Assembly (NCBI GenBank): GCA_036245525.1
Contig: BTPG01000003.1
Span: 209,415,355-209,479,354 of the forward strand
Reading direction: 5' to 3'
DNA from: Semisulcospira habei
Lineage: Eukaryota > Mollusca > Gastropoda > Semisulcospiridae
Length of the DNA: 64,000 nt
This document shows positions 1 to 11,226 of the stretch, piece after piece (the stretch's first letter is position 1; each line of letters opens with the position of its first letter). Position numbers and translations under genes: made by a program. The notes below the pieces were generated by a model. That model was not told the origin of the DNA and did no database searches. It was given only the letters and a program-made list of their open reading frames with translations.

Positions 1-162
1 CATTTAAGGCTTTGCTGTTTGTGTTCCCGCAGTGAAGGTGGTTAACATATATACTGACCTGAAAAGGCGCCGGCGCTGATACGGGCTGTATGTTGTACGG
101 TCCGCGGTACTGCGCTTCTGTGTAGCCATTCTGGAAAATCTCTGTACAGTCTGAAATCACCA

Positions 163-375
163 TTAACCCATTCAGCCTGACGCCCTACAGCACGAGATGG
201 GTCGACCATGATAATTCAAGGGTAGTGTCAGATTAGCTTGGCGCCTGTCGGCGCCAAGCTAATCTGACACTACCCTTGAATTATCATGGTCGATCCATCT
301 CCTGCAACTGGTGCATAGTCGTTAGATGACACCTTCAATATTTGGGAAATACGGTCGTGGGGCTGAATGAGTTAA
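163..375. mobile_element. TTAA-bounded palindromic MITE, family P1
   Basis: Ends in TTAACCCATTCAGCC on the left and GGGGCTGAATGAGTTAA on the right, giving imperfect terminal inverted repeats bounded by TTAA. The centre (about 202-294) is a nearly perfect hairpin with loop GCGCCTGTCGGCGC. No coding capacity. A TTAA target is the signature of piggyBac-type transposition; the source transposase is not in the window. Confidence 0.75.
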
Positions 376-427
376 AATAGTATCGGTAGAGTATGACTTT
401 ACATGCAAACAGGAAACAAACATTGGA

Positions 428-610
428 AGGTTAACCTGCTCATGAACCGTTGACTGCCGAGAAAAATGGAAGACCATCCAACTGCAAGAGGCATAGCACC
501 TCATAAGCCCCCGCAATTGCGGGGGCTTATGAGGATCTATGCCTCTTTCTGACATCAATTTGAATTCGTGTTCCATGAACGGCTAGGGTTCTTCGGGGTC
601 GAATTAATTA
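428..610. mobile_element. Palindromic MITE, family P2
   Basis: The core hairpin at 487-548 has arms AGAGGCATAG..CTCATAAG and loop CCCCCGCAATTGCGGGGG. Family P2 is the commonest short repeat of the window; better copies begin TTAACCC.TTCAGTGC and end GCACTGAA.GGGTTAA. This copy abuts the P1 element starting at 608. Confidence 0.65.
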
Positions 611-824
611 ACTCATTCTACCCCAGACACATCACAGCAAGATAAAGATCGACCATGATAGTTCAAGGGTGATGCCATAATAGCTTGGCGCCTACGGGCG
701 CCAAGCTATTCTGGCATCACCCTTGAACTATCGTGGTCGATCTGTGTCCTGCAGTGCAATGCAGTCTTCAGAGGACAAGGGCAACATTTAAGGATGTCGG
801 TGTTGGGGGTAGAATGAGTTTTAA
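608..824. mobile_element. P1 MITE copy
   Basis: TTAACTCATTCTACCCC on the left and GGGGTAGAATGAGTT(TTAA) on the right. The inner hairpin spans 647-742 with loop GCGCCTACGGGCGC. Confidence 0.75.
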
Positions 825-1444
825 CAAAATCTGCGCCCACTGGCAGTGACGGGTTCAAATCTACCACACCCCCCCCCCCCCACCCACCACCACCACCACC
901 CTCAGCGGCAGCCATCTTCAACCCTACACCGACCTCCACCCTAACCCCACCTCCCACCCCTCCTAATCACACCTTTCACCGGTAACATTATTTTTCGATT
1001 CACGTAAAACGTCTCAGAGTCTGAGGGTCGCTGATAATGCTCGGCTTCTCATCACAATAATAATTGTGAAATTAAAGGGACCTGCTTCATGCGATACAGT
1101 GTTAATAGTTTGCAATATCTGCTTTATGAATGTTCTCAGCGTGTCTTTCAGCTATTGCTGGACGAAAGAGATAGCTTAATTTGTAACATTTGATTGTCGC
1201 ACAATTGAAGACTTTTCAGCTCGTTTTCTCATATTTATCGTAAGATAGCTCTCGCGATACCTCAGGGGGCAGCAGGAACCGCTGCTATGTGTACCTACTC
1301 GCACACATTGTGAAAAGAAGGGAAAAAAGATCTTAGTTTAGGCAAGACAACATTGATAACCAGCTGTATCTGCACATTTTACAAATCAAGCCGAACATGT
1401 AGCAGATATCTTAAATATATTATTCCCAAGTTGCAAAGGCATGT

Positions 1445-2085
1445 TTTGTAACATATACATATTTTATGTATTTCAAGTAGAATAGGCAGAAGTCACTATA
1501 AACCAAATATGTGCTGGTCTGTGAACTTGGACCTTACGGCTTTCAACCGTAAGGTCCAAGGTCACAGACCAGCACACAAATAATGCCTTTATCTCTAAGT
1601 CTAAAATTAAACATTTTTAATTCATTTCATTCAAGGTGCAAATATCTTTTATATATCACGGCCCAGGGACCAATAGGAATGTATTACTACGTATACATAG
1701 TGCAGATATCTTTAATATATCACGGCCCATGGACCAATATGAATGTTTTACTACATATACATAGTGTAGATATCTTTACTATATCACGTCCCATGGACCA
1801 ATGGGAATGTTTTACTACATATACATGGTGCAGACATCTCTAATGTATCACGGCCCATGGACCAATATTAGGAATTTTATTACTACAAATACATAGTGCA
1901 GATATCTTTAATATATCACGGCCCATGGACCAATAGGAATGTTTTATAACATATACATATTTTATGTATTTTAGAATGGATTAAGTCACTATGAGTCAAA
2001 GATGTGCCGGTCTGTGACCTTGGACCTTACGGCTTTCAGACATAAGGTCCAAGGTCACAGACCAGCGCACAAGTAGTGCCTTCAT
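1445..2085. repeat. Duplicated block with family P5 hairpins around a 63-bp tandem array
   Basis: Two hairpins (1510-1577 and 2005-2072) share arms GTGCTGGTCTGTGA..TTGGACC TTACGG and inverse. Between them (about 1640-1960) are five copies of a roughly 63-bp unit with AGATATCTTTAATATATCACG and GGCCCATGGACCAAT. Both hairpins keep the same flanks (ACATATACATATTTTATGTA before, CAAATAATGCCTTTATCTC after), so one block was duplicated. Confidence 0.75.
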
Positions 2086-2137
2086 CTCTAAGCCGAAAGT
2101 GAAAAACTCAGTTATAAAACTGACTCATGACGCTTAC

Positions 2138-2354
2138 CTCTAGGTGCCCGCTCGCACGCCGTGCCCGCGTATTGAGGAGGACAGGTGCACTGGTTTCCGT
2201 TCAGGGTCCCGCCGTTTAGACACGCCGGCGCTGTCGTTCTCGCCCCCTCGGAAGTCACTCTTGTTGCTGGCTCCGTCGTCCCTGCTGCTGTTGCGGATGA
2301 TTCGTACATAGTTGGCTCTGCTGTGGTAAAAGGTGTCTGCTCCAACGTTGTTGG
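2138..2354 (-). CDS. PAN/EGF-type protein, exon 2: Thr-rich linker and EGF module
   Basis: Phase-0 acceptor AACGTTTCAG follows exon 1 in frame. Encodes PTTLEQTPFTTAEPT and a further Thr/Ala-rich stretch (probable O-glycosylated stalk), then CLNGGTLNGNQCTCPPQY and AGTACE, a compact six-cysteine EGF module. Donor GTAAGC, phase 1. No later exon could be found between 1 and 2137, so the gene continues off the left edge. Confidence 0.7.
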
Positions 2355-2471
2355 CTGAAACGTTGAGAATTGTTAAGGGGTTGAAACAATCACAGAAATA
2401 AGTAGCTAGTGTACCATTGCGCGTGAGCGCGTGCATTTGTGTTATGAAGAACCGTGTTGTGTCAGCATACA

Positions 2472-2560
2472 CTAAACCCCTTCACTGCCGAAAAACCTGA
2501 GCACAATCCAGCTGTAACAGACATAGATCATCATGAAGATCTATGCCTCTTTGCTGACAT
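2472..2560. mobile_element. P2 copy with shortened hairpin
   Basis: AAACCCCTTCACTGCCG left end, then a hairpin ATAGATCATCATGAAGATCTAT that lacks the CCCCCGC loop; the right end is not recognisable. Confidence 0.55.
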
Positions 2561-2807
2561 TTTTGTTGTATCGTATTGTATTTTAAATAAAGTTTTCAAT
2601 GATTTTACTAGTACTCTTCAAACATTATTAAAAATTTTCTGCCAACTACTACAAGTTATGTGTACGGTTTCCTGCCTATTTTTGCGCCACTGGATTGCAC
2701 TAGGGCTATCTAAAATTTATTGTTTAACCCCCCCCTCCCCCCCCCCCCACGGGGGAATATTTCTCAATTTTGGGATTATCACATTAACATGATGCTGATG
2801 ATTAATT

Positions 2808-3024
2808 GTAACCCGTTCAGTGCTGAAATTGTTTTTAAAACTCACCCAACTGCAAGTGGTATAGATCTTCATGAGCCCCCGCAGCTGCGGGGGCTCATGA
2901 GGATATATACCTCTTGCTGACACCACTTTAAATCCATGTTCCTAGGACAGCTAGAACGTGTTGATGCTGAATTGACGAAGACTGCAAAAACACAGTTTCC
3001 GTCATCGGGCACTGAACGGGTTAA
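2808..3024. mobile_element. P2 MITE, complete copy
   Basis: GTAACCCGTTCAGTGC on the left and GGCACTGAACGGGTTAA on the right are inverted repeats; hairpin about 2850-2917 with loop CCCCCGCAGCTGCGGGGG. Confidence 0.75.
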
Positions 3025-3748
3025 ACAAACCTTTTAATAATTTTACCGGGAGATTTACAACATAGGTTACGTGTGTTTTCTGCTGACTATTCTTACACCA
3101 ATATAAGGTGATAATGACTTTTTTAAAATAAAAATGCAAAGTGTATGTTAGGGACTACAATCTTGGTTTAATGCTGGTTTTAGATATGTGTATAGGAACA
3201 TAACACGTCACTGAATCACGCTCTACCTGTGATTCATTTGTTGACAGACGTGTGAACTCGCAATTTTCCGCCGGGCAATAAATAATTCTTATTCTTATTC
3301 TTATTCTTATTGTTATTCTTATTCTTATTCTTATGCAGCTACCTTGATCGACAGGGGCAATTTGTGCAATCGTTACACAAAACAAAAGAAACTTATTGCA
3401 ACATCAAAGTTTATATAAGCACATTATTCAGTGACACCACAATAGTAAATGCCCAGATTGCCCAAAACGTGGCCGTTTTTTTCTGTAACTGTTATGCGCA
3501 AAACAATACAGCGCACAGGCAGCTAATCCCAAAAGGTGACGTCAGCGGTTTATCACTCAGTTTTGGCGATGATGTCATTTTCTATGTTTACGTCAAAGAC
3601 GTCATTTCTTCATTATGCCGATCATCTTAGCAGGCTGTGAAACACAATAGGCGTCATAATCGCAGCTCTCTGCCTTCGCTGGAAAAAAACTAATGTTATA
3701 CTGAACGGCCATTTGCCAAATCCGGGAAACTGACGACAAAATTACCAG

Positions 3749-3852
3749 CCCAATGCGCAAAAGACCTTCAGGCCAACGTCAGCCGCCGTTGGCCCGCGCA
3801 CTGTCGTGCGCGGCCAACGGCGGCCAACGTCGGCCTGATGGCCTGTGGAAAC
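3749..3852. repeat. P7 GC-rich palindrome
   Basis: CCAATGCGCAAAAGACCTTC..GCCAACGTCAGCCGCCGTTGG with inverse CCAACGGCGGCCAACG..GATGGCC. Others at 12849-12958 and 30461-30563. The arm is GC-rich in an AT-leaning background. Confidence 0.65.
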
Positions 3853-4016
3853 AGGGAGTGTCTCCACAGCTGACTATAGTAGGCCTATTTATTCGCCTAG
3901 TAATTCGCAATTAATTTCTTATATATGTTTTTCCTTATTTGGCTATCTGACTCTGAATCAACACAGATTTCAGAGATACAATATGTGATCCAGCGCAGGG
4001 AAAGGGTTACACTCAC

Positions 4017-4346
4017 CTTGTGTATAATATAACACGGGGACGGTGTCACGTTCGTGCCCGCTTCACAATCCCTGACATCATAGTCGCTGACCAGGGTGCA
4101 GTGTGCCTTTCCCCCATCACCACTCGGACACACGGTCACCCCTACACAACCTTCAGTACTCGCACAGCGGCTGAGACAGTGGGCGTCCGAACGCCCTAGC
4201 ATGACACCCAGACGGCCGGCTTCAGACGCTGGTCTGCTTGGACAACGATAAAACTTTTGTGAAGTCAGCAACCCTGTGCCCTCAGCCAATGCATACATAA
4301 GTAACAAGACAAAAAGACACACTACTATGCTTGAAGATTTCTTCAT
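4017..4346 (-). CDS. PAN/EGF-type secreted or membrane protein, exon 1
   Basis: Starts MKKSSSIVVCLFVLLLMYAL, a clear signal peptide with cleavage likely near Ala-Glu-Gly. The mature part has seven cysteines including SDAHCLSRCASTEGCVGVTV and YDVRDCEAG, the C-x3-C-x5-C pattern seen in PAN/apple-like adhesion modules. Ends CYIIHK at a GTGAGT donor in phase 0. The function is not known; extracellular binding is inferred from the family. Its other exons lie at lower coordinates, in and beyond the window. Confidence 0.7.
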
Positions 4347-4562
4347 GATTTCGTGAGAGCGTCCGAAGATTCAAGACAGTAACAATAACCAAAAGAAACA
4401 TCCAGAAATGGACAGTGTAGTGCTCTTAATCGTAAAAAGCAAATTTCAACGTCTGGAGCGAAACTGTTCAACGTCAAGTGATGCTGGTGTTTCACTCGTG
4501 TAATTGAGGCATCTCTCTTCCAATGCGATAATTAAATGCGATTATTTAAGGTAGTTAAAATG

Positions 4563-4782
4563 TTAACACATTCTACACCAAAGACCGAAATACCCAAATT
4601 TTGAAGGTGCCCTCTGAAGGATTGTATTATAATTCCAGAGACAGATCGAGCATTCAGTATAGTGTAAGGGTGGTGCCAGAATAGCTTGGCGCCCTATGGG
4701 CGCCAAGCTATTCTGGTACCACCCTTGAACTATCATACTCGATCCATGTCTTGCTGTGGCATGTCGGGGATGAATGAGTTAA
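4563..4782. mobile_element. P1 MITE copy
   Basis: TTAACACATTCTACACC to GGGGATGAATGAGTTAA; hairpin about 4646-4741, with mismatches near its base (one arm reads CAGTATAGTGTAAGG). Confidence 0.72.
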
Positions 4783-5057
4783 ACGCCCCCTGCCGGACCA
4801 CATCTGACATCACCTAATTGTAAGAGGCGTCGATCTTCATGAGCCCCCCACAATAGCAGGGGCTCATGAGGATATAGGCCTCTTCCTGGTTTCATTTCTA
4901 TTCCTATTCCTTATAAGCAGGCAGTAATCGTTGGACGATTCTTTGTTTCTGGGACTGATCAAAGTCTTGTACTATTTGCCTGTAGGTAGCGGTTATTGTC
5001 ACCATAACTCCTACCGGAATCTTCGCGACAAAAAGCGCTACCAACACGCAAAGGTTT

Positions 5058-5876
5058 ATTATGAGTTCAAGTCACGTATTTGAAGAAGGACCGCTTCGAT
5101 AAGGCGGACATGTTTGAGATACACAACAGGAATCGAGTTCGTCGGGGTCATCATAGACTGCAATGTTGTTTCAGAGCAAGAACACGGCCATGGGAGGATC
5201 GACCGTGGTGGTGGGAAATGTTTGAGAAAAGTACAGCTGGAATCGACCTTGACAAGGTCTTCATAGCATAAAACGTTGTTGCAGTAAAATAAAGGACACA
5301 GACATGGGATGCTTACTATGTAACCGATCATCTTTGCAACACGGTCAGGGGTAGATCTTGGGGGGGGGGGAGGGGGGAGGGGGGAGTTTCCCGGGGTTCC
5401 GGACCCCCACCCCCCACCCCCCAACCCCAATTTTTTGAAACTACATAACAGTCCCTTTTTGGGATGTTTGGACCCACCCACCCACCCACCCACCCCCCTC
5501 CCACCTATCCACCGTTGTTTGATATTTTGGCGAATGGTGAGAGTCTTAACACGCATCCGGCCCCTGGAAGCAAAGTTGGAACACCATAAACCCCACCTCA
5601 CCCCCACCCCTCGAGGTAACTGATCCGCCTCTGACGGGTACTAGAAAACAGCACTGATTTACTATTTTCCATTAATGCAACGGTCCTCTGACCCACGGCG
5701 GCCGCATTCGGTCCTCGCATGACTGTGAGCTGGCCCACTGCGGCCGTCGTGGGTCCGAAGACGTTTTGATACTGATTAGAGGTCATGGGTGACGCAAAGA
5801 TCATCCCATGCCTGTGTGAAACAATTACTGACATGCACGACTGCAACATCTCGCGGTTTCAAACGATGAAAGTAAA
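5058..5876. other. No gene recognised; C/G-rich low complexity and a palindrome
   Basis: A poly-G/poly-C region (5360-5620) resembling the one at 34930-35330 (shared CGACCCCTGGAAGCAA-like and GGAACACC..CCTCGAGGTAACT phrases), then a hairpin (5690-5772) with CCCACGGCGGCCGCATTCGG and inverse. A diverged relative of that hairpin is at 62508-62570 (GGCCGCAGCGGGTCCATTGCGG). Confidence 0.5.
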
Positions 5877-6388
5877 CTATTCTGTGCTTACTTTGTTGCA
5901 GTCAGGAAATATCAAAGTTTGAAGCCACTTTGAAACATAATACAACATTTCAGAAAATATTTTTAGAGAACATTTATCAGTGTTGTGTGACTGACCTGAC
6001 CTGCTAGTGATAATATTGACGTATTTTTGCCTTTCGGCCGCTTGAAACTCTGCCCTATGGAGGCAGAAGACAGTGGGTACATTTTTGTGTGAAAAGCGAG
6101 ATCTGCATGGTAAAGGAATACAAATCTCGCTCTCTAGAAAATACCTACTGGTAACTTTTGCCGTCCGAGCTATAGTGCAGAACTGAACATTGTGTTTCTT
6201 TGTTAACGCAGCACCAAAGAACCCCGGCCGACTGCAAAAGACTGAGATCCTCATAAGTCTCTGAAGTTGCGGATGCTCATGTAGATCGATGCCTCTTCCT
6301 GGACACATTTATATATAATTTATATCCGCTTGCCTCAGTGAGATGGCCTTAGTCGCTTGCTCGGCGTTAAACCCAAATAACTAACTAA

Positions 6389-6575
6389 CCTTAACTGCGG
6401 AGAAAAGGTGAACAAGGTGAAAGAGACATAGTTCCGCGGGGACTCATGAGGATCTATGATTCTTGCGGACACCACTCTGTATCGATGTTCTTTGGACGGC
6501 TGGGGTTGTTTGGTGTTGTATCAACTACGATTTTAGAAACACAAGATGCGTCCACTGGCGGTGAAGGATCAATGA
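6389..6575. mobile_element. P2 copy with one degraded arm
   Basis: Starts CCTTAACTGCGGAGAAAA; one hairpin arm has collapsed (AGTTCCGCGGGGACTCATGAGG), then the family's right flank TTCTTTGGACGGCTGGGG. A more diverged relative of the hairpin also lies at 6236-6302. Confidence 0.55.
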
Positions 6576-6800
6576 ATCAATCAATCTTTATTTGACAACT
6601 TTCAAGATATTGACTGAGCCCGAGGCAATGTCATTTTTTCTCATCTGACGTTTCTACTTCTACAGACGAACAACAATTATATACATTAGATACATAGTCT
6701 GAGAATAACGGGGTGCGGGGGAAGGGGAGGGAAGAAAAAGAATCGCACGCATACCATTACACAGAATATAATAATACTTGCCTGCGCACACTCATTCACA
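6570..6800 (-). mobile_element. LINE or SINE 3' tail
   Basis: On the minus strand it ends TTGTCAAATAAAGATTGATT then (GATT)n-like repeats. The body (to about 6800) has no recognisable coding sequence; boundaries are uncertain. Confidence 0.5.
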
Positions 6801-7189
6801 CCGGACAGGTATACATATCCATGGTTAATGAATGATTTCATAAGAACAGTATGTGAAGTGTGCATGATTGCTCCAATAGCAAGTAAATATTGTAGCTACT
6901 TATGATTGCGATGCTAGGTATTTAAAGTCTTTCCTTAAAACATGACTTAAGCTGTGCACGTTACAACTCCACCAACCCCTCCCACCCCCACACCAACCCC
7001 GACCACCCTACTCCACCCCACCCCACCCCACCCCACCCCCACCCACCCACCCACCCACCCACCCCAAAAAAATAAATAAATAAAATTTTTTAAAAATTTA
7101 AAAGATGAAATAAAAGGGAAAAAAAACACAGAGACCCCCCCCCCAACCCCCAACCCCTCCCCCCCCCCCCCCCCCACCCCCACCCCAAC

Positions 7190-8417
7190 AAACAAACAAG
7201 ATGAGGATTTCATCATAAAGTCTTCCGTATTGTTTGAAGCTCAGATGATTTTATCTTTTAGGAACATTCAGAGTTGTTCACATTTTTAGGCTTATTGTGC
7301 TGATCCTTTTCCCTCCATTTTAAGCCAGCTTCTGATCAACACATACGTCGGCGCACACAAATAAAGACAGATACGCAGCGCTTCCCGCCATTAGTACGCT
7401 CTGTGGGCTCGTGTAGCAACAGGAATCCATCTCCTTCCACTCTAACCCACCTTCTCATCCACACACACTGGTACACTGAAATAAAGACGGACACACGGCG
7501 ATTCCCGCCATTCGTAAGCTCTGCGGTCTGGCGTACCATAGCTATTCTGAAGAAAAATAATAGCACGAGCAGAGAAATAACGTCACTTCAAGCCTCACGT
7601 CATGGCATCATTAGCCCAACGACGCTGTGTTCATAGTGACGACTCGATGTTATACGTCATCATCGAAAGTATTAACATTTGACGTATCAACGAATCAACT
7701 TTGCAATTTTCTTGCTGGTTTTCCTACCTAGAGCTTACAGGTCAATATTTGACCTAATCCTACCACAGGGGCGGAACAAATAGCAGGCTTATGTAAACAC
7801 TGTTTATGAAAAATCATGCGGGTATTATGAAAAGACAGTTTATTTCGTAAATGAAAAATTAAACTTCTGTTAGCTGTTTTACAAATGACTCCGAAAAAGT
7901 GGTGCAGAACATTGTCTGATTTTCACACCTAGGGCATACAGGTCACAATTGACCTAATCGCACCCGACAGCCGAGACAAACTGTAGACTTATGTAATACC
8001 GTATACGAAAAATCATGCGATTATTAATGGGAAGATTGTTTTTATCGTAAAAAAAATTCAATTGTTTTAAGATTATCCCACATAATTCGTGAAATTAATC
8101 CCCATAAGGTGAAAATATATATGTATTTTTTACAAATATTTAATTATCACTCAAAACGTTTTAGAGGTACAATGCTGGTTAGCAAACTCATTCAATATCT
8201 CCTTTTTATCTAGCTATATGCAAAATAACTAGTAAAAATAAGAACAATTACGGACTCCAGTGTGGATCAACCGGTTTTTGTGAAACAGCCATTTTCTCGC
8301 CAATGAGCATCTTAATCAAAAATAAAAAAGGTTCCGAGATAATTCTTTTATGGACAATATCTTAATGTCAAGCTTATCCGTCCTCAAACGCGGGCTCTAC
8401 TTGCTGTCACATACACA

Positions 8418-8482
<65 letters not shown>

Positions 8483-8491
8483 ACACACACA

Positions 8492-8560
<69 letters not shown>

Positions 8561-8745
8561 CGCTTTGGCGCCCAAAAGACGTTCTCTAGCAAAGTTTGCG
8601 TAAATAGACGTAACGTCATTTTTATCTTGTTACTTCTTTGCCAGAAGTTCTGCCCCGCGCGCCAAAAACGTCATGTGCATGCTCCAGAATGAGCTCCGAC
8701 CAGCCCCATTTTAAAGTCTACCGTATTTTTTTAAATTGGGTAGAC
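7190..8745. repeat. Medium repeat R1, copy 1
   Basis: Starts AAGATGAGGATTTCATCATA and ends AAAGTCTACCGTATTTTTTTAAAT. Markers: CCGCCATTCGTAAGCTCTG, TCATAGTGACGACTCGATG, AAAAATCATGCGGGTATTA, GCATGCTCCAGAATGAGCTC. Carries its own (CA)n at 8410-8560. Copies at 22028-24181 and 35846-37445. No protein recognised; it could be a non-autonomous element. Confidence 0.68.
8410..8560. repeat. (CA)n microsatellite
   Basis: About 70 dinucleotides with two CTCA interruptions. A second (CA)n lies at 8790-8865. Confidence 0.95.
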
Positions 8746-8807
8746 AAAAATCAAACAAACAAACAAAAAAAGAAGAGGAAAGAAAAAGAAACACACACAC
8801 ACACACA

Positions 8808-8869
<62 letters not shown>

Positions 8870-9447
8870 ACTAACAGACCAAACAACCAACCAAGCAAAC
8901 AAAACAACAAACAAGCAAGTAGACAATATTCCGATGTTGGTGTTTGTAGATCAGGACCATGATCTATATCGTCAGCTGAAGGGTTGCAAGTGCTGCTCTG
9001 TGATTTTTAAACTTTCCCATCTTGGCCGTAAGGTTCGAAATCACCGACCAGGACTCTGTCAGTGTTTCAAAGGAAACATTTTCATCCTTGTCGCTTGAAA
9101 TTAATTCCTCGTATGAGACCCCAGGTCAGCCTCAATATTACGCGCTCCAGCATACGAAGGTATCGGGTATATAATGCATAAAGGTCTCTGCAGACTTAGC
9201 TGGCCTGTGCACGGCCCAACAAAGCTGACGCCGGCCCGAGTATCTTTTGCTTTCCAATTGGTTTCTCTTCACAAGTCTGCTTAAACCAGCACAGAATCAC
9301 GAGATACAAAATAACCTTGTCAGACCTTTTGGCTTCCGGATACCACGATGTACTGTGGGTTGTGTGTGCAGATATATGTGACTTTGCCTGGGGAAGCGGT
9401 ATCACGTGGCCCTTCGCACGGAAAATCTCCTCGGTAAACTTAAACAG

Positions 9448-9550
9448 AAATTGGGCGGAGCTATCTCAGCAAGCCATCGGGAATCCAGCTACAGATCAAT
9501 ACAATTTCTTTGTGGGGCTGGACAATCTGCATTATCTCCTGAGCCAAGGA
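9448..9550 (+). pseudogene. Fibrinogen-related (FReD) domain fragment, N-terminal piece
   Basis: After an acceptor-like TTAAACAG the frame reads NWAELSQQAIGNPATDQ and FFVGLDNLHYLLSQG. This matches the W-x-x-Y-x-x-GFG...FWLG-x-[DE]-N-[IL]-H-x-L[T]-x-QG block of fibrinogen C-terminal domains. An in-frame TAG follows at once instead of a GT donor, and the sequence passes straight into a half copy of a palindromic repeat. It is read as a broken exon. Fibrinogen-related proteins are abundant in gastropods; no intact gene can be assembled here. Confidence 0.6.
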
Positions 9551-9551
9551 T

Positions 9552-9656
9552 AGCTATTCTGGCACCACCTTTGAACTCTCAATCCCGTCTGTCTTGTGAA
9601 TTGTAATGCAGTCTTCAGAGGACAACTCTAAGATTTGTTGACATGCACAGGGTTAA
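9552..9656. mobile_element. Half copy of P1 MITE adjoining the FReD fragment
   Basis: Carries only one hairpin arm (AGCTATTCTGGCACCACC) and the right flank with GCAGTCTTCAGAGGACAAC, ending near GGGTTAA. It starts exactly where FReD coding similarity stops. Confidence 0.65.
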
Positions 9657-9790
9657 ACCTTAGTAATTAAAACTTCCTAGGGCAGAGTACTTTTCCCCTA
9701 CATCCTCCCCCCCCCCCCTTTTCTTCTACTCCCTCCCCCTCTTCGCCCCTTCGTCAGCAAAGTGATACCATACCACACGTCATCCCTCAG

Positions 9791-10031
9791 GTTCACAGTT
9801 GGATCTGGCGGGCTGGGTTACGCGTTTCCCGCCTCCTCTCCGGTCCTCTTCTCGGCGCTTGGACACGACACCAACAATTGTGCTGTGTCCAAAGGGGCGG
9901 CTGGCTGGTACGACGCTCAGTGCACTGCGTCCTGCAGTCTCTTTTCAACGCAGGCCCAGTGTGTGATCAGCGGACAGGTGACGGCCCTAGACTACCTGCA
10001 GGTCAACCTCGTTAGGACGACTCCAGTGTAG
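9791..10031 (+). pseudogene. FReD domain fragment, C-terminal piece with stop codon
   Basis: After a pyrimidine-rich tract and CCCTCAG the frame reads FTVGSGGLGYAFPAS, LFSALGHDTNNCAV, GAAGWYDAQC and ends LDYLQVNLVRTTPV before TAG. This resembles the FS-x-x-D-x-DN..NCA...GGWWY..C part of FReD and its final strand. The calcium-site acidic residues are poor (HDTNN) and the domain core that should lie between this piece and 9550 is missing. It could be a terminal exon of a diverged gene or a pseudogene; I favour the latter. Confidence 0.55.
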
Positions 10032-10122
10032 TGACCCTTTGGCTGTCGGTAGAGCTTTTTTTGTAGAGGTGATTCATGCACCCCGTCGCCTCGCCAGAAC
10101 AAAGCGGTACCCACAACGAGGT

Positions 10123-10320
10123 TAACCATCTCACTGCCAAGACAAAACGAACGGCAACCGACTGCAAGAGGCATAGATGCAGATGCGGGGGCTCATGAGG
10201 ATCTATGCCTCTTGCTGACGTTGCTTAGTGTCCATGTTAATTGGGCGGCTGGGGTTCTTTGGCATTAAATTGAACAAGATTTCACGAACACAGTCTGTTT
10301 CCACTAACAGTGAAGGGGTC
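10123..10320. mobile_element. P2 MITE copy
   Basis: GGTTAACCATCTCACTGCC to AACAGTGAAGGGGTCA; arms AAGAGGCATAGATGC and GGATCTATGCCTCTTGC, one arm shortened. Confidence 0.65.
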
Positions 10321-10324
10321 AGCG

Positions 10325-10450
10325 TGTGCTGCTCTGTGAGTTTGGACCTTAGCGTTCTTTTCGCTGTGCTACTGTACTATAAAAATGTGCTGGTTTGTGA
10401 TTTGGACTAACGCTTTTATCCTTAAGGCCCAAAATTACAAACCAGAAGAT
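10325..10450. repeat. P5 hairpin copy
   Basis: AATGTGCTGGTTTGTGATTTGG pairs with CCAAAATTACAAACCAG. A partial arm (GCTCTGTGAGTTTGGACCTTA) precedes it. Confidence 0.6.
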
Positions 10451-10732
10451 ATGCAATGTGATAGACCATCAAGAACTCCGTCCTTTGAATTCAAAAGGCA
10501 GTAAGCCCATAGTGTGTGAAAAGCGAGATTTTTTAAAATTATATATCAAGAAAATCTCGCTTTCCACAAAAAAGTTATTATTGTCCTCTGGGTTCCCAGA
10601 ACGTAACTCGTTATAACCTCGCACAGACTGATAAGGTCCAAAATCAGAGATCTGCACACAAATAGAGGTAAAAAAGACAAGACACCAATGTATTGCGCAG
10701 ATAATGAAACACACACGCACCCCCACCCACCC

Positions 10733-10734
<2 letters not shown>

Positions 10735-10798
<64 letters not shown>

Positions 10799-10800
10799 AA
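10735..10800. repeat. (CA)n microsatellite
   Basis: Uninterrupted run of about 30 dinucleotides between P5 and P6 palindromes. Confidence 0.95.
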
Positions 10801-10885
10801 ACACACACAGTAGACACATCTGCAGGATTGATGATTTTATTGCTGTTTTCTTTGCGTACAAGCTGCAAACGATGTTATTGACGAT

Positions 10886-10992
10886 ATGTACTGACGAGCA
10901 AAAGAAATGCGACATCATTTGAGTCATTGGAAACACTTTAGTGTTTCCGATGACTCGAATGATGTCGCATTTCCTTTGCTCGTCAGTATAGA
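10886..10992. repeat. P6 palindrome, near-perfect
   Basis: ACTGACGAGCAAAAGAAATG..ATCATTTGAGTCATTGG with inverse CCGATGACTCGAATGATG..CTCGTCAGTA. Arms of about 50 bp, tiny loop. Two older relatives lie at 11227-11345 and 12720-12832. Confidence 0.7.
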
Positions 10993-11226
10993 TACTCGTG
11001 GTGGCTGCATGACCTTGCTCCTCTTTCATTCAGTATGCTATCAAACTGAAGGTTCGTGCCTGATTCGTATGCGCGCCTGTATTCCAGAAAACATGCACTG
11101 TGACATACAGCTCAAGGCTAGTGCCCCATCAGTTTGACGCTACAAAAGGCTCTCAGCTTATCAAGCACTACTCTTGTGGTGTCACGACGGAATCATAGCC
11201 CGCAGTTGGCGCTAGAAAGCTGTAAA

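Noticed and set aside
163..375. Hairpins as transcription terminators or integron-like recombination sites
   Set aside because: The same hairpins recur many times with TTAA-bounded inverted ends, which fits mobile elements; prokaryotic terminators do not apply here.
5059..5607. 182-codon open frame on the minus strand
   Set aside because: Dominated by G-rich low complexity (GGRGVGGWVGG), no recognised domain and no splice support.
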